Below, in pieces: positions 39,213 through 52,400 of a stretch of 64,000 nt of DNA. This stretch comes from Tyto alba (lineage: Eukaryota; Chordata; Aves; Strigiformes; Tytonidae). The position numbers were made by a program, and so were the translations under genes. The stretch spans positions 11,129,427 to 11,193,426 of the forward strand of contig NW_024881296.1 in assembly GCF_018691265.1 (NCBI RefSeq). The letters run 5' to 3'. Each line of letters begins with the position of its first letter. Positions within the stretch are counted from its first letter, which is position 1. The notes below the pieces were generated by a model, which was given only the letters and a program-made list of their open reading frames with translations, searched no databases and had not been told where the DNA came from.

Positions 39213-42020
39213 GTGAGAGCTTAATTTTTCATCTCTCTCCCTCACTCTGTCGCCCTCTTTACCTTTCCCTTGCTCTTTTTTCTCTCCCGCTCTGTGTCCC
39301 TACATATATACGACAAGGCTTGTCGGGGCATGTTAACTTTGCGGTTTGTCGGTGTTCGTTGTGGGGTTTTACCGCTTGTTGCAGAGGTTGCAAGGCTTAC
39401 TGACAAGGTTTCTGTGCCGTTTATCTGGTGGCAATAAGCAGAGTCTAGGTTTTGAGATGAAGAATCCCTAATGTTGTTGTACCTTAATCGTGATTTGGGA
39501 ATCAGTGAATCTGAGTTGCCATCCCGAGAATTGTGGATGTGAGATGTGTTAGGGTAGCCACACTTTGGAATGCTGTTTTAATTGCCTGTATTTTTTTTTT
39601 TTTTTTAATTTGCTGGTGCCACAGTCTTACCTCACTTTTCTGTGCTTGTAGGTCAGAAGACATTTTTGTAAAACTGAAGGTGTTCAGGAATGTATTCTTG
39701 GACTGAAAAATCACTGGATGTAGACTTTGCTGCTTTACTTGTCTGTAAAGTATCTGCTGCGCTGCTAATATACCCAGTGTCCATCTTGAAAGGGCTGTGC
39801 CCAAAGTTTTGAGTATTTGCAACTCTCCAAATACTGTATCACTATGAAAAGAAATTAATACGCTGATCCTTTGGTGCTCCCTGGAATTACCCCATTGGTT
39901 TAAATGGCACTGTTGATAAGCAATGAGTTTGTATGACCAGGTCTGTAACTTTTAAGTGTGGCCCTGCAGATATTCTTGGACTGTACTTTATGACAGTTCT
40001 ACATGAGCTGAGATGCTCTAACTATTTATAAGCCCTTAAAATGTGCTTATTAAGCTGGTTCTGCTACAGAAGACATGACCTTTCTGGTAGCTCATTAACC
40101 CCTTGGAGAAGTTGTGTTAGCATTCCGTTCACAGGGTGAACGTGGTCTTTAGGAGTATCATATTACTCCAGTGTTAAAATTCATCTAAGGACTTAATGCC
40201 ATTCTGGTTTGAGACTGGCTATAGCCATGAAAAGGCTACATGTTGGTGACTGGAGCATGACTCTTTGGTACTGAACTGCCATTTGTGGTTTCATCTTTGC
40301 CTTATCTAGCATATGTATCTTGAAAGCGTTTTAAATTGCAGGCTGAACAAGGCTGTGCATGGGCTGAAGAAGGGTATCCCTTCTCTGTCTTCAACTAGTA
40401 CTTTGTTCGGAGGAAAAAGTTGAGATGCGAGAGCCCTCTGAAGTGGGTCATTGCTGCTCAATGATTCCTTTGCACTATTTTTAAACTTCCTGTGCATCAT
40501 ATTGGGGCACTGCTTCGCCATAGGTTGTGAGACTGTAGGAATTCATTGATTTGGAAGATGTATTGTAATAAGCCAAACAGTATTTTTCTGGCTGGATTAC
40601 TTTAGCCTGAAGAAGCAGCTTAAAACCAGGGCTACATTTAGCAGAGTTTTCTAAGTGGACCAGAGTTTTGTGGTGGGGCAACAGGTACATGCACTGCAGG
40701 AGTCATAACCAGAGACAGACAATCTTGGCATATTATTAGTGCGTTACGCCCTTCAGCTACTTTAAGGAGCGTACTGTTAGGAAACCAGTATGTGGAGGAA
40801 AAAAAAGACTTTTTTTTGAGTTGGAGATGTCAGCACCCTTGGGGGTCAGCGTCCTACTTTTAATTGATAAAAAATTTGCGCTGCTTTGGACATGGAGATC
40901 AAGTCTGAAAAGGATGTATCCTGCGAAAAACATTATAGTATTGTAAGTAAGCATCATCTGTTGTACTTGAAATGTGGCCTGTTTAGGACTAGGCAGTCTT
41001 GTAAAAAGCAGTTGTTCATTATACCCTACTGCATATGATTCTGAGTAGAGAGGGGACCCGTCCATGTCACCAGCAGAGTCATCTCGTTCTACTGGAGCAC
41101 AAACCCGGTTGGATGCTATCAAAGGCAGGGAACAGAATAAGATCCCTTCCTGCTCAGTAAATCTGTCCAGTGGTAGTGGTCTGTGGTATAGGTGAGACAC
41201 TGCAGCTGGTTTCTTTTCAGTTACTGGGATTGAAATTTTTTTTGGTCTTCTCATGGAATGCATATGAACATTTCCATGCATCTCTTTCTCTAGAGAGAAT
41301 AAATATTTGGAAAGGAAATTTAAGATTAAAATAGATGTTGTTAGCTGAATTAAAATCTTGTATATTTTGCAAACTACCTTGTTTGTGATACGGTTCTTGG
41401 GACATGTGAGGGGACCTGGGCTATCATGTTACAGATCTTTCCATTTTGTGCATTAAGTTTTCAAAGTCTGCAATTCAGATGTGGTGGGAGGTTGGAAACC
41501 TTACTTTATATAGAGTTAGAACAGTAAATAAAATTCTGGGCCATGTAGTGTAATACGGCATACTTTAACTCAGGCTGTGCAATCATTTACAGCTATATCT
41601 AGAGCAAACTACGTGGGGATTGAGGAAAACAACCGGGGGTGGGGCATTGGAACTGAAAGCATGAGAGGGTGGGGGAGAGACATACACACACACACATCCA
41701 CTGAAGTGGAACAGGCCAGCAGGCCTCTGTATTCGGTGATAATCAGGGAAGGTTATAAGGTTATATACATGGCGGGAGAAGAAACTGCTTTCCCTTTTAA
41801 AGCATACTATGGAATATTTGGTACATTTTTACACTTGATGTTTCTTGCCCGTGTCAAAAGTGAATCTAGGCACTTGCGGTTTTGTAGGCTAGGAATTATT
41901 CTGTACAAGAATAAATACTTGTTAACATAGTAACTGTATCACTGCTGTGTTGCAGAAACAGCTACTTTCAGATGAATTGTATAGTGTACAAAACCCAGAA
42001 GACTCTAAGCCATATTTAGC
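39213..42020. other. Putative intron with a long minus-strand open frame
   Basis: No recognised element. It contains a T-run at about 39590-39606. On the minus strand an uninterrupted frame of about 223 codons runs from after a TAA at 41429-41431 to a stop at 40757. An overlapping plus-strand region (41577-41930) is also open for 118 codons. Neither resembles a known protein or has clear splice sites at its ends. The sequence ends with the left TTAGC duplication of the next element. Confidence 0.4.
42016..42020. repeat. Left target-site duplication TTAGC
   Basis: Identical to 43058-43062. Confidence 0.9.
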
Positions 42021-42177
42021 TGTCCTGGGTTTGAGTGAGTGGTGGGGTTTTTTGGTGGCAGGGGAGGGGGCAATAGGGGTGGCCCCCTGTGAGAAGCTTC
42101 TCGAAGCTCCCCCAGCTCCAAGTCAGCTCCACCTCTGCATGAAAACTGAGCCAATTGACTGCACCTCTGCGATAATG

Positions 42178-42185
42178 TATTTAAG
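42178..42185 (+). promoter_or_regulatory. TATA-like box of the solo LTR
   Basis: TATTTAAG lies 23 bases after the end of a CCAAT motif. Confidence 0.5.
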
Positions 42186-42865
42186 AAGGGACGTGGTGAC
42201 AGCAGTGGGACTTGTGAGGAGGAGTTGCGGCAGCTGCGTGAACACCAAGGTCAGTGAAGGAAGAAAGGAGGGGGGAGGAGTGCCAGAGCAGAGACCCCCT
42301 CTGTATCCTGTGGTGAGATGGCAGGGTGGCCCCCCCTGCCACCCATGAAGATCTACAGTGGAGCAGATGCTGATTTATGGCCTGTGTTTCCCGTGGATGA
42401 TTAAGGTGTCTGTGCCTTAAGAAGGCCGGGGTCTTGTGGGGAAAAGGTAGCCCCGCTGTTGTAGTTCAGCGCTGGGAGGATTGCAGCATGCGGGGGAGTC
42501 CCATGACGGAGCAGCTTGGGAAGGGCTACAGCCGTGGGAGGGAATCCAGTTGGAGAAAGTTGGTGACCCACGATGGAGCAGTGTAAGGAAGTGCTGAAGC
42601 CTGTGGGAGGGACTAATGTTGGAAAAAGTTTGTGGAGGACTGTCTCCTGTGAGAGGGGGACCATGTTCTAGAAACTCCCCCTGCTGAAGATGGAGAAAGC
42701 GGCAGCACTGACTGCACCCCCTATTCCCTGCCCCTGCGCTGCTGTGGGGAGGAGGTAGAGATATTGGGAGCAGAGCTGAGCCCGGGAAGAAGGGAGGGGT
42801 GGGGGGAAGGTGTTCTCAAGATATGGCAATGCTGTCCTACTCTGTTAAGTGTTGTTAGTGTCTGT

Positions 42866-42871
42866 AATAAA
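42866..42871 (+). terminator. Poly(A) signal of the solo LTR
   Basis: AATAAA is followed by TATATG, GTTC and a T-run. Confidence 0.65.
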
Positions 42872-43057
42872 TATATGTTCGTTTTTTTTTCTTCTAATGA
42901 GTCTGCCTTTTGCCTGTGACCACAAAGGGTGATTTGCTCCTCCCGGTCCTATCTCGAATCCCAAGCGTGGCTCATCTGTCCCTTCTCATTGCTGGAAGAG
43001 AAGGGAGAGTGACTGGTTGTGTGGTGTTTGACTGCTGACCAGGCTCAAACCATGCCA

Positions 43058-43062
43058 TTAGC
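43058..43062. repeat. Right target-site duplication TTAGC
   Basis: Identical to 42016-42020. Confidence 0.9.
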
Positions 43063-43131
43063 TTATTGTTATCTCCTATTGGTATCAGCTGATAAGCTGA
43101 GCTACTCATGTAACTTAGTGCAGCATCTGAA

Positions 43132-43965
43132 AATCACAGAATCCTAGAATGGTTTGGAAGGAACCTTTAAAAGCTCATTTAGAGCAATGTGGCAGGGACA
43201 TCTTTCACTAGATCAGGTTGCTCAAAGCCCTGTCCAGCCTGACTGTGAACACTTCTTGGCATGCACAGCTTCTCTGGGCAACCTGTTACAGTGTCTGACT
43301 ACCCTCATAATAAAAAAATATATTTTTATGCAGTCCAGGATATGACTGGCTTTCTGGGCTGCAAGAGCACATTGCCAGCTAATGCCCAATTTTTCATCCA
43401 CCAGTGTTCCCAAGTCCTTCTCAGCAGGGCTATTTGCAATCCATTCATCCTCCAGCCTGCTTTGATCTTGGGGATTGCCCTGACTCAGGTGCAGTGCCTT
43501 GCAGTTGGCCCTGTTGAAGTTCCTGAGGTTTGCATAGGCTCACTCCTCAAGCCTGCTGCAGTCCCTCTGGATGCAGCTTCCCTTTCCTCTAGCAAATCAC
43601 CTGCACCGCTCAGCTTGGTGTCATTTGCAAGCTTGCTGAGGGTGAACTCAGTCCCACTGTCTACATTGCTGATGAAGATACTAAATAATATTGGTCCCGG
43701 TATGGACCCTCAAGTGACATCACTCCTTACTGGTTTCTGCTTGGACTTGGTCTGTAACTCCATCCAGCAGTTCTTTATCCATCTAACAGTAATCCATCAA
43801 GCCTGGATCTTGCCAGTTGGTGGCAAGAATGTTGTGTAGGACTGTATCAGAGGCCTTACAGAAGTCCAGGTAGATGATATTCATAGTTCTTCCCTGCCCA
43901 TTGATGCAGACACCCCACTGTAAGAAGGCCACCAGATTAGTCAGGCTTCAGGTGCTTCAATCTTG
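43132..43965 (-). mobile_element. CR1 LINE, 3' part, with internal deletion
   Basis: Read on the minus strand this ends in the typical CR1 tail, whose complement is AATCACAGAATCCTAGAATGG. Left to right on the plus strand come the complement of the 3' untranslated part (to about 43310), then a jump into sequence complementary to the C-terminal region of ORF2 (GCAGTCCAGGATA; TTTTTCATCCACCAG; GCCTTACAGAAGTCCAGGTAG). Several hundred bases normally lie between these parts, so the copy is internally deleted at an AT-rich joint (about 43310-43328). It is also 5'-truncated at about 43965. The long plus-strand open frame across it (43261-43839) is antisense and meaningless. Confidence 0.92.
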
Positions 43966-44521
43966 TTACCATACATAAAATCTTTTTTTCTTCCACGTTT
44001 CTACTTTGCATCCTGCCTACAACCCCAAGAAAAGGTTGGGGCTCGAAGTGCAGAGTGAGGCCTGAGCGAGGCCTTGATTTTGACAGAGCTCAGATTAGAC
44101 AGTTTTTATTTTTTGTCTTCTAGAATTCAACAGACACTGGTAAGCTCTCTGTCTTTTCTTTTAGCTTTTTCCTAGTATGACAAGATCTACTCTGTTAAAT
44201 ACTGTTTTCTCTGGTCTGAGTAATAGGACGGTGTTTCCAATAGCAATTGGTCCTGGTCAGCCAGGGAAGAATTGGAAATGCAGAGGTGAATGGAGTTCCC
44301 TCCTGGGTTCAAGTGTTCACATGTAAATTCTATCCTGGAGAACACTGCTTTTGTCTGACACTAAGACTTGCTGCTAAGGTTCAGATTTGGAGTGTGACAA
44401 TTTTAGGGGTGTGAATAGTTGAATCTAAACAAGTAACGAAGCTAGGACCAGTTCCTTGTTAAGTGATGCAGCGTGACTGACATCCAAGTGCCTAACCTGT
44501 CTTTTTCTTCTTTTTTCACAG
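43966..44521. other. Spacer, putative intron
   Basis: Unique-looking sequence with no recognised feature apart from the pyrimidine tract and AG acceptor at its right end. Confidence 0.5.
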
Positions 44522-44648
44522 AGTAGCTGTGGCCAGACTGTGTTGAAGATGAGTACTAAGACAGCTTGCCCCATAATGCTGCACCGGGGCACTGTCTGGG
44601 AGAGTGCTAGTTGTTGTGGGCCAATGTGAAGGACAGCTATGCTAACAG
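44522..44648 (+). other. Candidate exon (127 nt), putative plus-strand transcript
   Basis: The acceptor is strong (CTTTTTCTTCTTTTTTCACAG) and the donor good (GCTAACAG then GTAATT). One frame is open from the acceptor with an internal ATG (44549) but ends in TGA before the donor, so the exon would be 5' untranslated or non-coding. It is supported only by splice-site quality. Confidence 0.35.
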
Positions 44649-47600
44649 GTAATTTGGGTGACACTAGGTACTGTTCAAGCTTGTACCATGCCTCTGCTTT
44701 GTTTACAAATCCAGTCAGCAAGACTGCTTTATAGCCCGAGAGCCTGTTTAATGTGAACATGCAGGATGGATACAGCCTGAGCGATGTAGAGATGTGATGC
44801 GTCTAAAAGTGGGATTTAAGCTTAATGTGTCTGAAGCCTAAAACTGGGATACAGAAGAAGGCTTGTGTTCCAATAGCTGTGAAGTTCGCAAGATGCTCAG
44901 TCACCCGGTGCCAGCGCTGCTCAGACTTTGCAGAGCTGTAGCTGGAGGCACCAGGCAGTCTGTGTGGCTGGGCATGACTTCGTATGTGTATGTACAGAAG
45001 ACTGGGGCTAGTATCTGTCATTTAGTGCTCATAGAAACAAACACTGACAAGAGACAGACCAGAAAGGATGAGAAGAGCATTAGGTACTGAAACAAGATTC
45101 GTTTATTTCAGTGCAGTACAAAGAAATAGGAGTGAATTTGCTTTGAATGAAAGTACTGAAACTAAAAAATGAAGCAGATGAAATACATTCATGTAGTACT
45201 AGGAATCCTTGGGTATCAAAGCAGTGAAAAATTATAGCTATGATGCTGCAGCATTAAAATAAATATATACATAGCTTTAAACTAATGCATTACTTCCTTG
45301 ATTTAGTGTTATGTTATTGGTTATATTATATAGTTTCCAGCAGTATAAAATACTACCACTGACAGTGCTGTCTTTAGCCATCAGTCCTTCAGCCAGGGAT
45401 TTCCTTACACTTAAAACGCACTGGTACAGCAGCAACCCTCTGTACCAAGCCACCTCTTCAAAACCTCAGCAAAACCAGAGTCAGCCTCATTTTTATTTTT
45501 TTCTTCAAAAAGAATGAATCTGCTCAATTCTGTTAATTACATTGAACTTTGGTTACCTATAATAACAATGCAAACAGTGGGCCCAGTTCACAATCAAATA
45601 ACATTAACTCATTGTGTTAAGATCTTGAGAAAGTATTGTTTAAAGAAAAAAAAAAAAAGATTGCTACATAGTCATCCTGCAGCACCAAACACAATAGTTG
45701 CTCAGTTTTGGAGTTTTTCACTTAGAGCACTATTTTTCAACTTGAATCAGGACAGGTAATTTGTTTTCCTAGTAAATGCAGATGAGTTACATTTTCAAAG
45801 GTATCAAAACATACTGACGTAGTGGTTTGCAGCAGTCAACAGCCCCGTTTACAGACTCAGTGATTTTCTTTTTAATAAGTAAACATTAATTACACAGGTA
45901 TTGCTGTGAACCAAGCCCATTGTCTAAAGGAAGCACATTTCTTGCCAAATTAAGTCTTTACATAAGAACATGTTTTTTTTATAATGGATTTGGATAGCTG
46001 CTGTGTAAGTTATTAAAATCATGTGTCTTCCTGCTTGCACTTTGTGCCAACACAAAAAATGCATAAACATGCAGTAAAATGTAGCATCATTTAGAAAATA
46101 ATGTGTAAAAAACCCATTCAATATTTTATATTAAAGCATTTTACACTGCATAGGCATTCATATAAGGATATAGTATACTAAAATTCATCAAATATACAAG
46201 CATGCAGCAGTTGCCTTATATTCACAGTTCTAGAAATGACCACACATCGATTTCTTCAAATATAAATTGGAATATCTAAAATAGATTTTGCAGCCACTCC
46301 CCTTTGCAGTGGCTAACTATGTTCTCGTGTGCATTGCAGATGCTGACCTATATAACAGGCCTAAGCTATGCTGCTGTATTGTACACATCTGTGATAAATA
46401 CTGTGTTTTGAAATAGGAAGGATAATGAGAAGTTACCCAAACTTCTCGTAGTAGAACTTGGAGACTACGCAGTGCTTGAATTGAACAAAATATATAAGCA
46501 TATTTATTGTATTCTCCTTAGAGAGTAACACTGCAACCTTGCCACATATCTAGCTACTGCATAAGCTGGCCATGCAGTTTTCAAAATAAGTTTAGACAGA
46601 TTTTTCTATTTGATATTTTATTCCATCAGCAGAGGTATAGTAGTAAACTTAAATAATACCTATCCTTTTTGCTCTGAAGACTTTACAAAGGACTCCTGCT
46701 ACTTTTAGATTGTGTAAGGAAATGCAGTGCAGTAGCAAAGTCACAGAGATTTAAAATATGTTTGCAGAGAGGTCTTCTTTCTTCACTTACTCTTCTGAAG
46801 GTGGTGGTGTTATACAATGGTGAGCTTGGACCACCTTAACTGTCACAAGATCAGAGTACCCAGATAGACCCCCCTTCCTGTGGCCAAATGCCACCTGGAG
46901 GGTAAAGTTGAGGTCATGTGGCTTGAAGTTGTGTGTGGTTTTGACTTGCTTGTTATTGCCTAGCTTGGCAGGTTAACCTGGTGTGTGATTCCAGGACAAC
47001 AGTGAACAAAATACCTGGGGGCAAGGCTTGTGTTAGTTGTGCAGAGTTTGCAAAATTGGGTTCTAGATCCTAATGCAGGTTTCAGACATGCCAAGGAGAA
47101 GTCGGATTGAGGAGTATGACTTAAAACCCTTTCCCCATCTAGGTATTTTTCCAGGAGTGCCTGCGTTCTGCTTTTTCCCTGGCTCCCCTTGTCTTCATAC
47201 ATAGTAGTTTGTGTGTCTTTAAGCAACATGTGTGGGTACGCCCTTCTGAGAACTTCAAGTAAAGCTAGCAGAAGTAACCTTGTCGGATGTTACAGCACCA
47301 TCCATGCAAGTTGCAGGGATTCATCCCCATGTACAAAGCAGCAAGGGATTCAGAAACAGTATTTAGGAAATGGCTTGAAAAGCAAAGAAAAGGACAAGAG
47401 GCAGAGGGGGAGAGAATACAAACGTTTGCCAATGAAAAAAGGGAGTGAGGAAGGGGAAAAGAGAATTGGGGCAGTGGTTGCTGTTCTCTCTGTTTAAAAA
47501 AGAAAAAGTACAGTCCTCTCTGGAATGTTCAGTTCAGAGAGAAACATTGCCCTTTGTTTCTTAAAAAAGTGAACTTTGCACACATGTAATGTGGGAATGA

Positions 47601-49295
47601 AAAGGTGAGTAGATGGCTTTGGTATGTGCTGTCAGAAACTGGTACATTAATGGACTTCTGTGCTGTGGCCAGGAGTTTACTTTTGTAGTTCATTATTTTG
47701 AGTCTTTGCGCATGTTCCTGTTTCTTAGCAAAGGCTATGTGGCTGTTTCTGGAAAGAGCTATACTATTTTCTGTCAGTCCTATTTAAGAGTAGGACAGTA
47801 GTGGAACAAGTCATTGCACTAGAGAGGTTCCAAGCTCTTCGGCACAGATACTCATTTTTCCTTTGAGGATGTGTCTATCTGCATTACGTGTGTGTGGAGC
47901 CTCAGCTCTGTATTTGGAATCTAATATCAGGACATTTGGAATCTGAGATGGATAGGGGGGCATCTGAGTGCTTTTATTGTATCAACTGGCACTTGGAAAA
48001 TGGGCTTGCAGTTTATTTTAGTTGGCTTGCTTGCTGCCACAGATGTTGCTTTTCTGCCTTTCTCCAGATTTGTTCCCCAAGATCTCTGTGATGACATCCG
48101 AAGACACAAATGCTGTGAGAAATGACTATTTTTTAATGACTATTTGGCAGTAGGGTCTGTATAAATATATGCAAACCCCCAGGTTTTTTTGCCTACCTTT
48201 TAAGCTGTATACATCCATAGATGGACATAAGGCTTTGAAGGCTGAAAACTTTGAACAACATGTCAAAGCTAATGATTTACAGATTCTTGACTGCATCTCG
48301 GTCATATTAAGAGCAGCAGTTTAGATGTGGGGACTGTCCACAAATGTAACAGTGTTTTGGTTTATAAATTTCAACTTCATTAATCTGAGGTCCTGCAAGT
48401 AGCCTCTCATTCTTTCCCAATTCTCATTTGTATTTTTAAATGTTGGCAAAAATGGGAATGCGTTCTGGTTTTGATCGTGATTTCTTACGCATTTTGATAT
48501 TTGTACTAGGTTCTTTGGGTTCCTCGATCTACCATTAATTTCTCTTTCCACAGGGAAAATTTTTATAACCTAGTTTGGAAAGGTCTTTGAAGAATCTGGA
48601 GATTGTTAAAAGTAGATGTCACAGCTGTCTTGAGTATAGTGAGAAGGAGGAAGAGGAGTGCTCTTGAGAAGCCTAACAGTTTGCCACAAAAAAGTTGGTA
48701 CTAAGCTTTGAGCCCCAAGTTTCCACAGGTATGTAGCAGCTTTTCTGAATTAATAGAAGTTGGATGCATGAGATCTTACATTTTTTTTTTAATTTTTTTT
48801 TTTTTTTTAGAAACATTATCAGCTCTATTTCTAGTAGCAACCTGGGCTATTCCTTGAAAAGAGGAGACAGTGCATTTTCCATTTTTTTACCTGCCTCTTC
48901 TACCCCTCCTACAAACTGAAGAAATTAATTCAATTCCCAAAGACAAAGAGTGTTTGACCTCTTACCTTTTCTTGCTAAGGTTAGCTGCACGTATCAGGTT
49001 GTATGGTAAAGAATTGTTTAGAGTAAAAAGAGGCCACCAGAAGAGGTATTTATATCTCCAGAAGAATATCTGCCTCATTGAAAGTTTGCCAAATGTTCTT
49101 ACCCCCCAGCAGTCTCCTCTTCAAGACTTTGTATATGTGTCTCTCCAGGTGAAGAATCATGTCAGGCACCTGGAATTATGTTTGACCTCCTTTATTATGC
49201 TTTCTCTGATAGCACATTAGGTGAGGGATCTGTCAAAGGGCAAAATCACGTTGAGCAGCAGCAAGTAAAAGTGTTTTGTTTTCTTTGCTCCTCAG
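44649..49295. other. Non-coding stretch, putative intron
   Basis: AT-rich, with an A-run at 45646-45658 and long T-runs at 48781-48810. No recognised gene, LTR or CR1. The plus-strand open frame 47189-47497 is of chance length. Confidence 0.5.
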
Positions 49296-49457
49296 GCAGT
49301 GACAACTGAAAACCTGGATTGCGTTGCTGAAGAAGCAGGAGACAGTGAGAGGACAAGTGAGATTCGGAGAACAACCCTCTGACCTTTAGAAGGAAACAGC
49401 TGTCACTTCCGGAAGCATCCTGCTTTTCTGTCAAGTTTGAAGAAAAATGTTGAACAG
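49296..49457 (+). other. Candidate exon (162 nt) carrying a possible start codon
   Basis: It has a very good acceptor (TTTTCTTTGCTCCTCAG) and a good donor (TTGAACAG then GTACAG). All three frames are stopped inside the exon, but an ATG at 49447-49449 (context AAAAATGTT) is open to the donor and would give M-L-N plus a split codon. If joined to 53540 the frame stays open. This is computed by eye, with no homology support. Confidence 0.35.
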
Positions 49458-52400
49458 GTACAGTGTCATTTGAAGAAATACAAATAAGGAATAATGTAGA
49501 GTAATTGAATAGTGAGCAAATCCACTTGAAAACATTTGCTAGCAAGTCAGTCAATAGAATGTTGTTCCACACGTTTCCATTTGAAGAGATTCTCATTTTA
49601 TGTGTTATATGCTGTCTTGCTTAGATAATGCTACATGTTTAATCTTTCATATAAAGATTCCTTCCCCTTTAAAATCCCCATTAAGTCCATCAGAGTTACA
49701 TTTGAAAATAATTCCAGCTTCTAAGTCATTCATGAACTTCGTATAGTTAACACTCTCAGGGAGGATTTTTTTTTTTCATTTGAGTATGATTAATTTGTCA
49801 AATTTGATTGCCTCATACTTGGGCTTAGTTTTCACCAGTGTAATAGGAGTTCAGAATGGTATCTGACTTGACTATATTTGTATATTGAGAGAATATAGGC
49901 AAATGCTGCATATGATGTGAAATTCGCAGGCATGTGCCACGTTGTAAATCCTTACTTACACAGCACTAGAAACTTCTAAAGCATAAGGAATAGCCTCATT
50001 TCAAAACCTGCTTTAATTGTCAGTACCTGCTACCTAGAAATTGATGGGCTTTTATTCATGCTTATTTCTTTCTGTTAAGCATAAGTTGGTGGCTGTTAAA
50101 GGTTCCCTCCTCAGTCTGGAAACAGTCATGGGAGTTCACTCGTAAAAAGAAGAGCAAGGTGGATGCGTAAGAAATATGGGATTTTGCAGGGAAAGGAACA
50201 AAATAAGAACATAGTCCAGAGCTTGTAGGCCAGCACTTGGTTTGATTCAAGCTGATTTGCCTCTAGCTACTTTTGCCCCTTCCTCTCTGCCCTTATTACA
50301 TTTGATGGTGTTGCAGGAGGCACGGATATTACTGTGTGAGATGCAATGCCCACTATGTGTTCATGCAACACCATTGCAATACATATAATTTGTACTATCC
50401 ATGTTTGTGGACATGCAACATAAAGGAGCACAAAATAATCCTCTGGAATGCTACAGTTGTTGGCCATTTTGTTATATTTTGTTCTATTCTGTAGCCTGAA
50501 TCAGCCATCAACCTTATTTCTGTTCTTAAAGGGAAAATGACCATGTTCATTTTACAGGATTAAAAAGATTGAGTTTTCCTGTAAAATTGCAGTGTAGAAT
50601 TTGTTGTGAACCAAATAGAGCTGACTCCATTGACTACAGCAGAATAATTTGCAGCCAGAATTGAATTGTGCTCTTAAAATCTAATTTTAACAAGGTTTTC
50701 AGAAATAGGCTGAAGTAGCTTGTTTTTTGTCCTCTGTGCATTTTGAATTTTAGGGAAAACCTAAACTTAGTGTGTTAATGCAGTTGTAGCATATGGTTAT
50801 GGAATAGAAATGGTTTTTCATGAAAACCCAGTTTAAGTTACTGTGTTGAACCTCTCAGTACAGCTGGATTCTTCATTCAGATTCTCTGTAAATTCCTGAT
50901 CTCAAGATAATTCAAACACACAATTATCACAGAGGTTTTTTTGAAGCCCATGCGGGGCTACTCCAAACAGGAGGTGCAATAGGAAGCTCCGCTGTATTAT
51001 AAAATGAGTTTATCTACTGACTTCAGCATCCACAGTGTGTAAAGCACGTGAGTTCTTCTTTTCTTGTCTAAACTATTTTGAACAAGGTCTCTTCTACATG
51101 CTAGTTTGGCAAGCTTCTAAGGCATTTGTGCAAAGTGATGATGCAAGAGCAACCTGATTCAACAGTGAGAAATTCATAAATAACATTCAGCAGTAATTAA
51201 AGTGAAAAACTACAGCTAAGAAAAGCGATTACCCTGCAGTATCAGTTGAGCTACTATACTCTGCAGTGTTAAGTGGAATATGTTTACTGGTGCCTTTGAT
51301 TTAGGAGGTATTGTCGTGAATTTTAAATATACCAAGGATTCATTCTGTTTTTTACATAGATTGAATTGGATTAACAGTGATTAAAAAAACATTACTATAT
51401 ACGTAAAGAAAGGATAAGAGTGGAAGAAAAACACAGTGCCAGAAATTACCATCTGGAAACATACTATACATGTAGTCAGTATTTTTGTATTAAAATGAAG
51501 AGTTAATTTTGAAGTCAAAATGGTTTCAAGATAACCTAGTGCTCTCTGTAAGGCCATTTTCAGGAGTCAAGTGCATGATATTCAAGATGGGGATATTTAT
51601 AAAGGACTTCAGTTTGAAGAACTGGAATAGCCAGCTGATGTCTTTAACATCTTGATGAGAAAGTCTGTGCTATTTTCAGTAAGTACACACTAAAGTCACA
51701 AAAAACCACTATAAACTATTTGTCTGGATTTCTCCTTAGTTGAGGGTTAAATGGCAGGTAACATTAACACAGCTTAGTTTTTCAGATTTTATGTATGCAA
51801 AATTTAACAAAGTAGTAGAATTTAGGTAGCTAGTAGTATAGCAAATAACAGGTAGGTCTTAAAAGTATCATCCTGAGACTTTTTTTAACTTGTTTCTCAA
51901 GCTCTCTAACCACCTGCAGAGCCTGGATTTACTGGAAGGAACACTTGGCCCTGTATTATGTAAAACTTCGTACAGCATAGCCTCAAATTAAGTTCAAAGA
52001 TGCGTGCTTTGGTTTGTTTTTTTCTGTTGTTGTTGTTTTGTGGGGGTTTTTTGTTTGGTTTTTGTTTGTTTGTTTGTTTTTTAGAAGAAGGTGAGGAGAA
52101 AAAAATCAGACAAAAACTTAAATCTTTTCCTGTCAGGGTACAGCTATGGCCGTTGTGCTGTGGCACATAATCCATGCTTTTCTGGCCTTCAAAAGGGAAG
52201 GTGAGAGTAGTTGTGGATACTGTCTGTGCTTCAGGCAGAAAAAAGTGGTAGCCGGCCCAAAGCAACTTGAGACTTAACATAAAAGATCTGTAAAGTAGCC
52301 ATTGCATGATTTTTGGACCACCCTGTGCTTACAGGAATTTCTGTGGTTGTGCTGTTGGTATCAGCCAAGCATTGGGGCAATTCAGACTTTATTTTTGTCT

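Larger units (their letters stand above)
42021..43057 (+). mobile_element. Solo LTR (about 1 kb) of an avian endogenous retrovirus, with 5-bp TSD
   Basis: The element begins TGTCCTGGGTTTGAG and ends CTCAAACCATGCCA, so its ends form imperfect inverted repeats. It is flanked by identical TTAGC copies. A CCAAT motif (42150-42154), a TATA-like TATTTAAG (42178-42185) and a late AATAAA (42866-42871) followed by a T-rich and GT-containing stretch give the order expected of U3-R-U5 on the plus strand. The interval between TATA and poly(A) signal is unusually long (about 690 bp) and purine-rich. No internal gag, pol or env sequence is present. The family looks avian and ERVL-like; this assignment is from memory. 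Confidence 0.9.

Noticed and set aside
43261..43839. 192-codon plus-strand open frame
   Set aside because: Antisense to a CR1 LINE; a shadow of the decayed ORF2.
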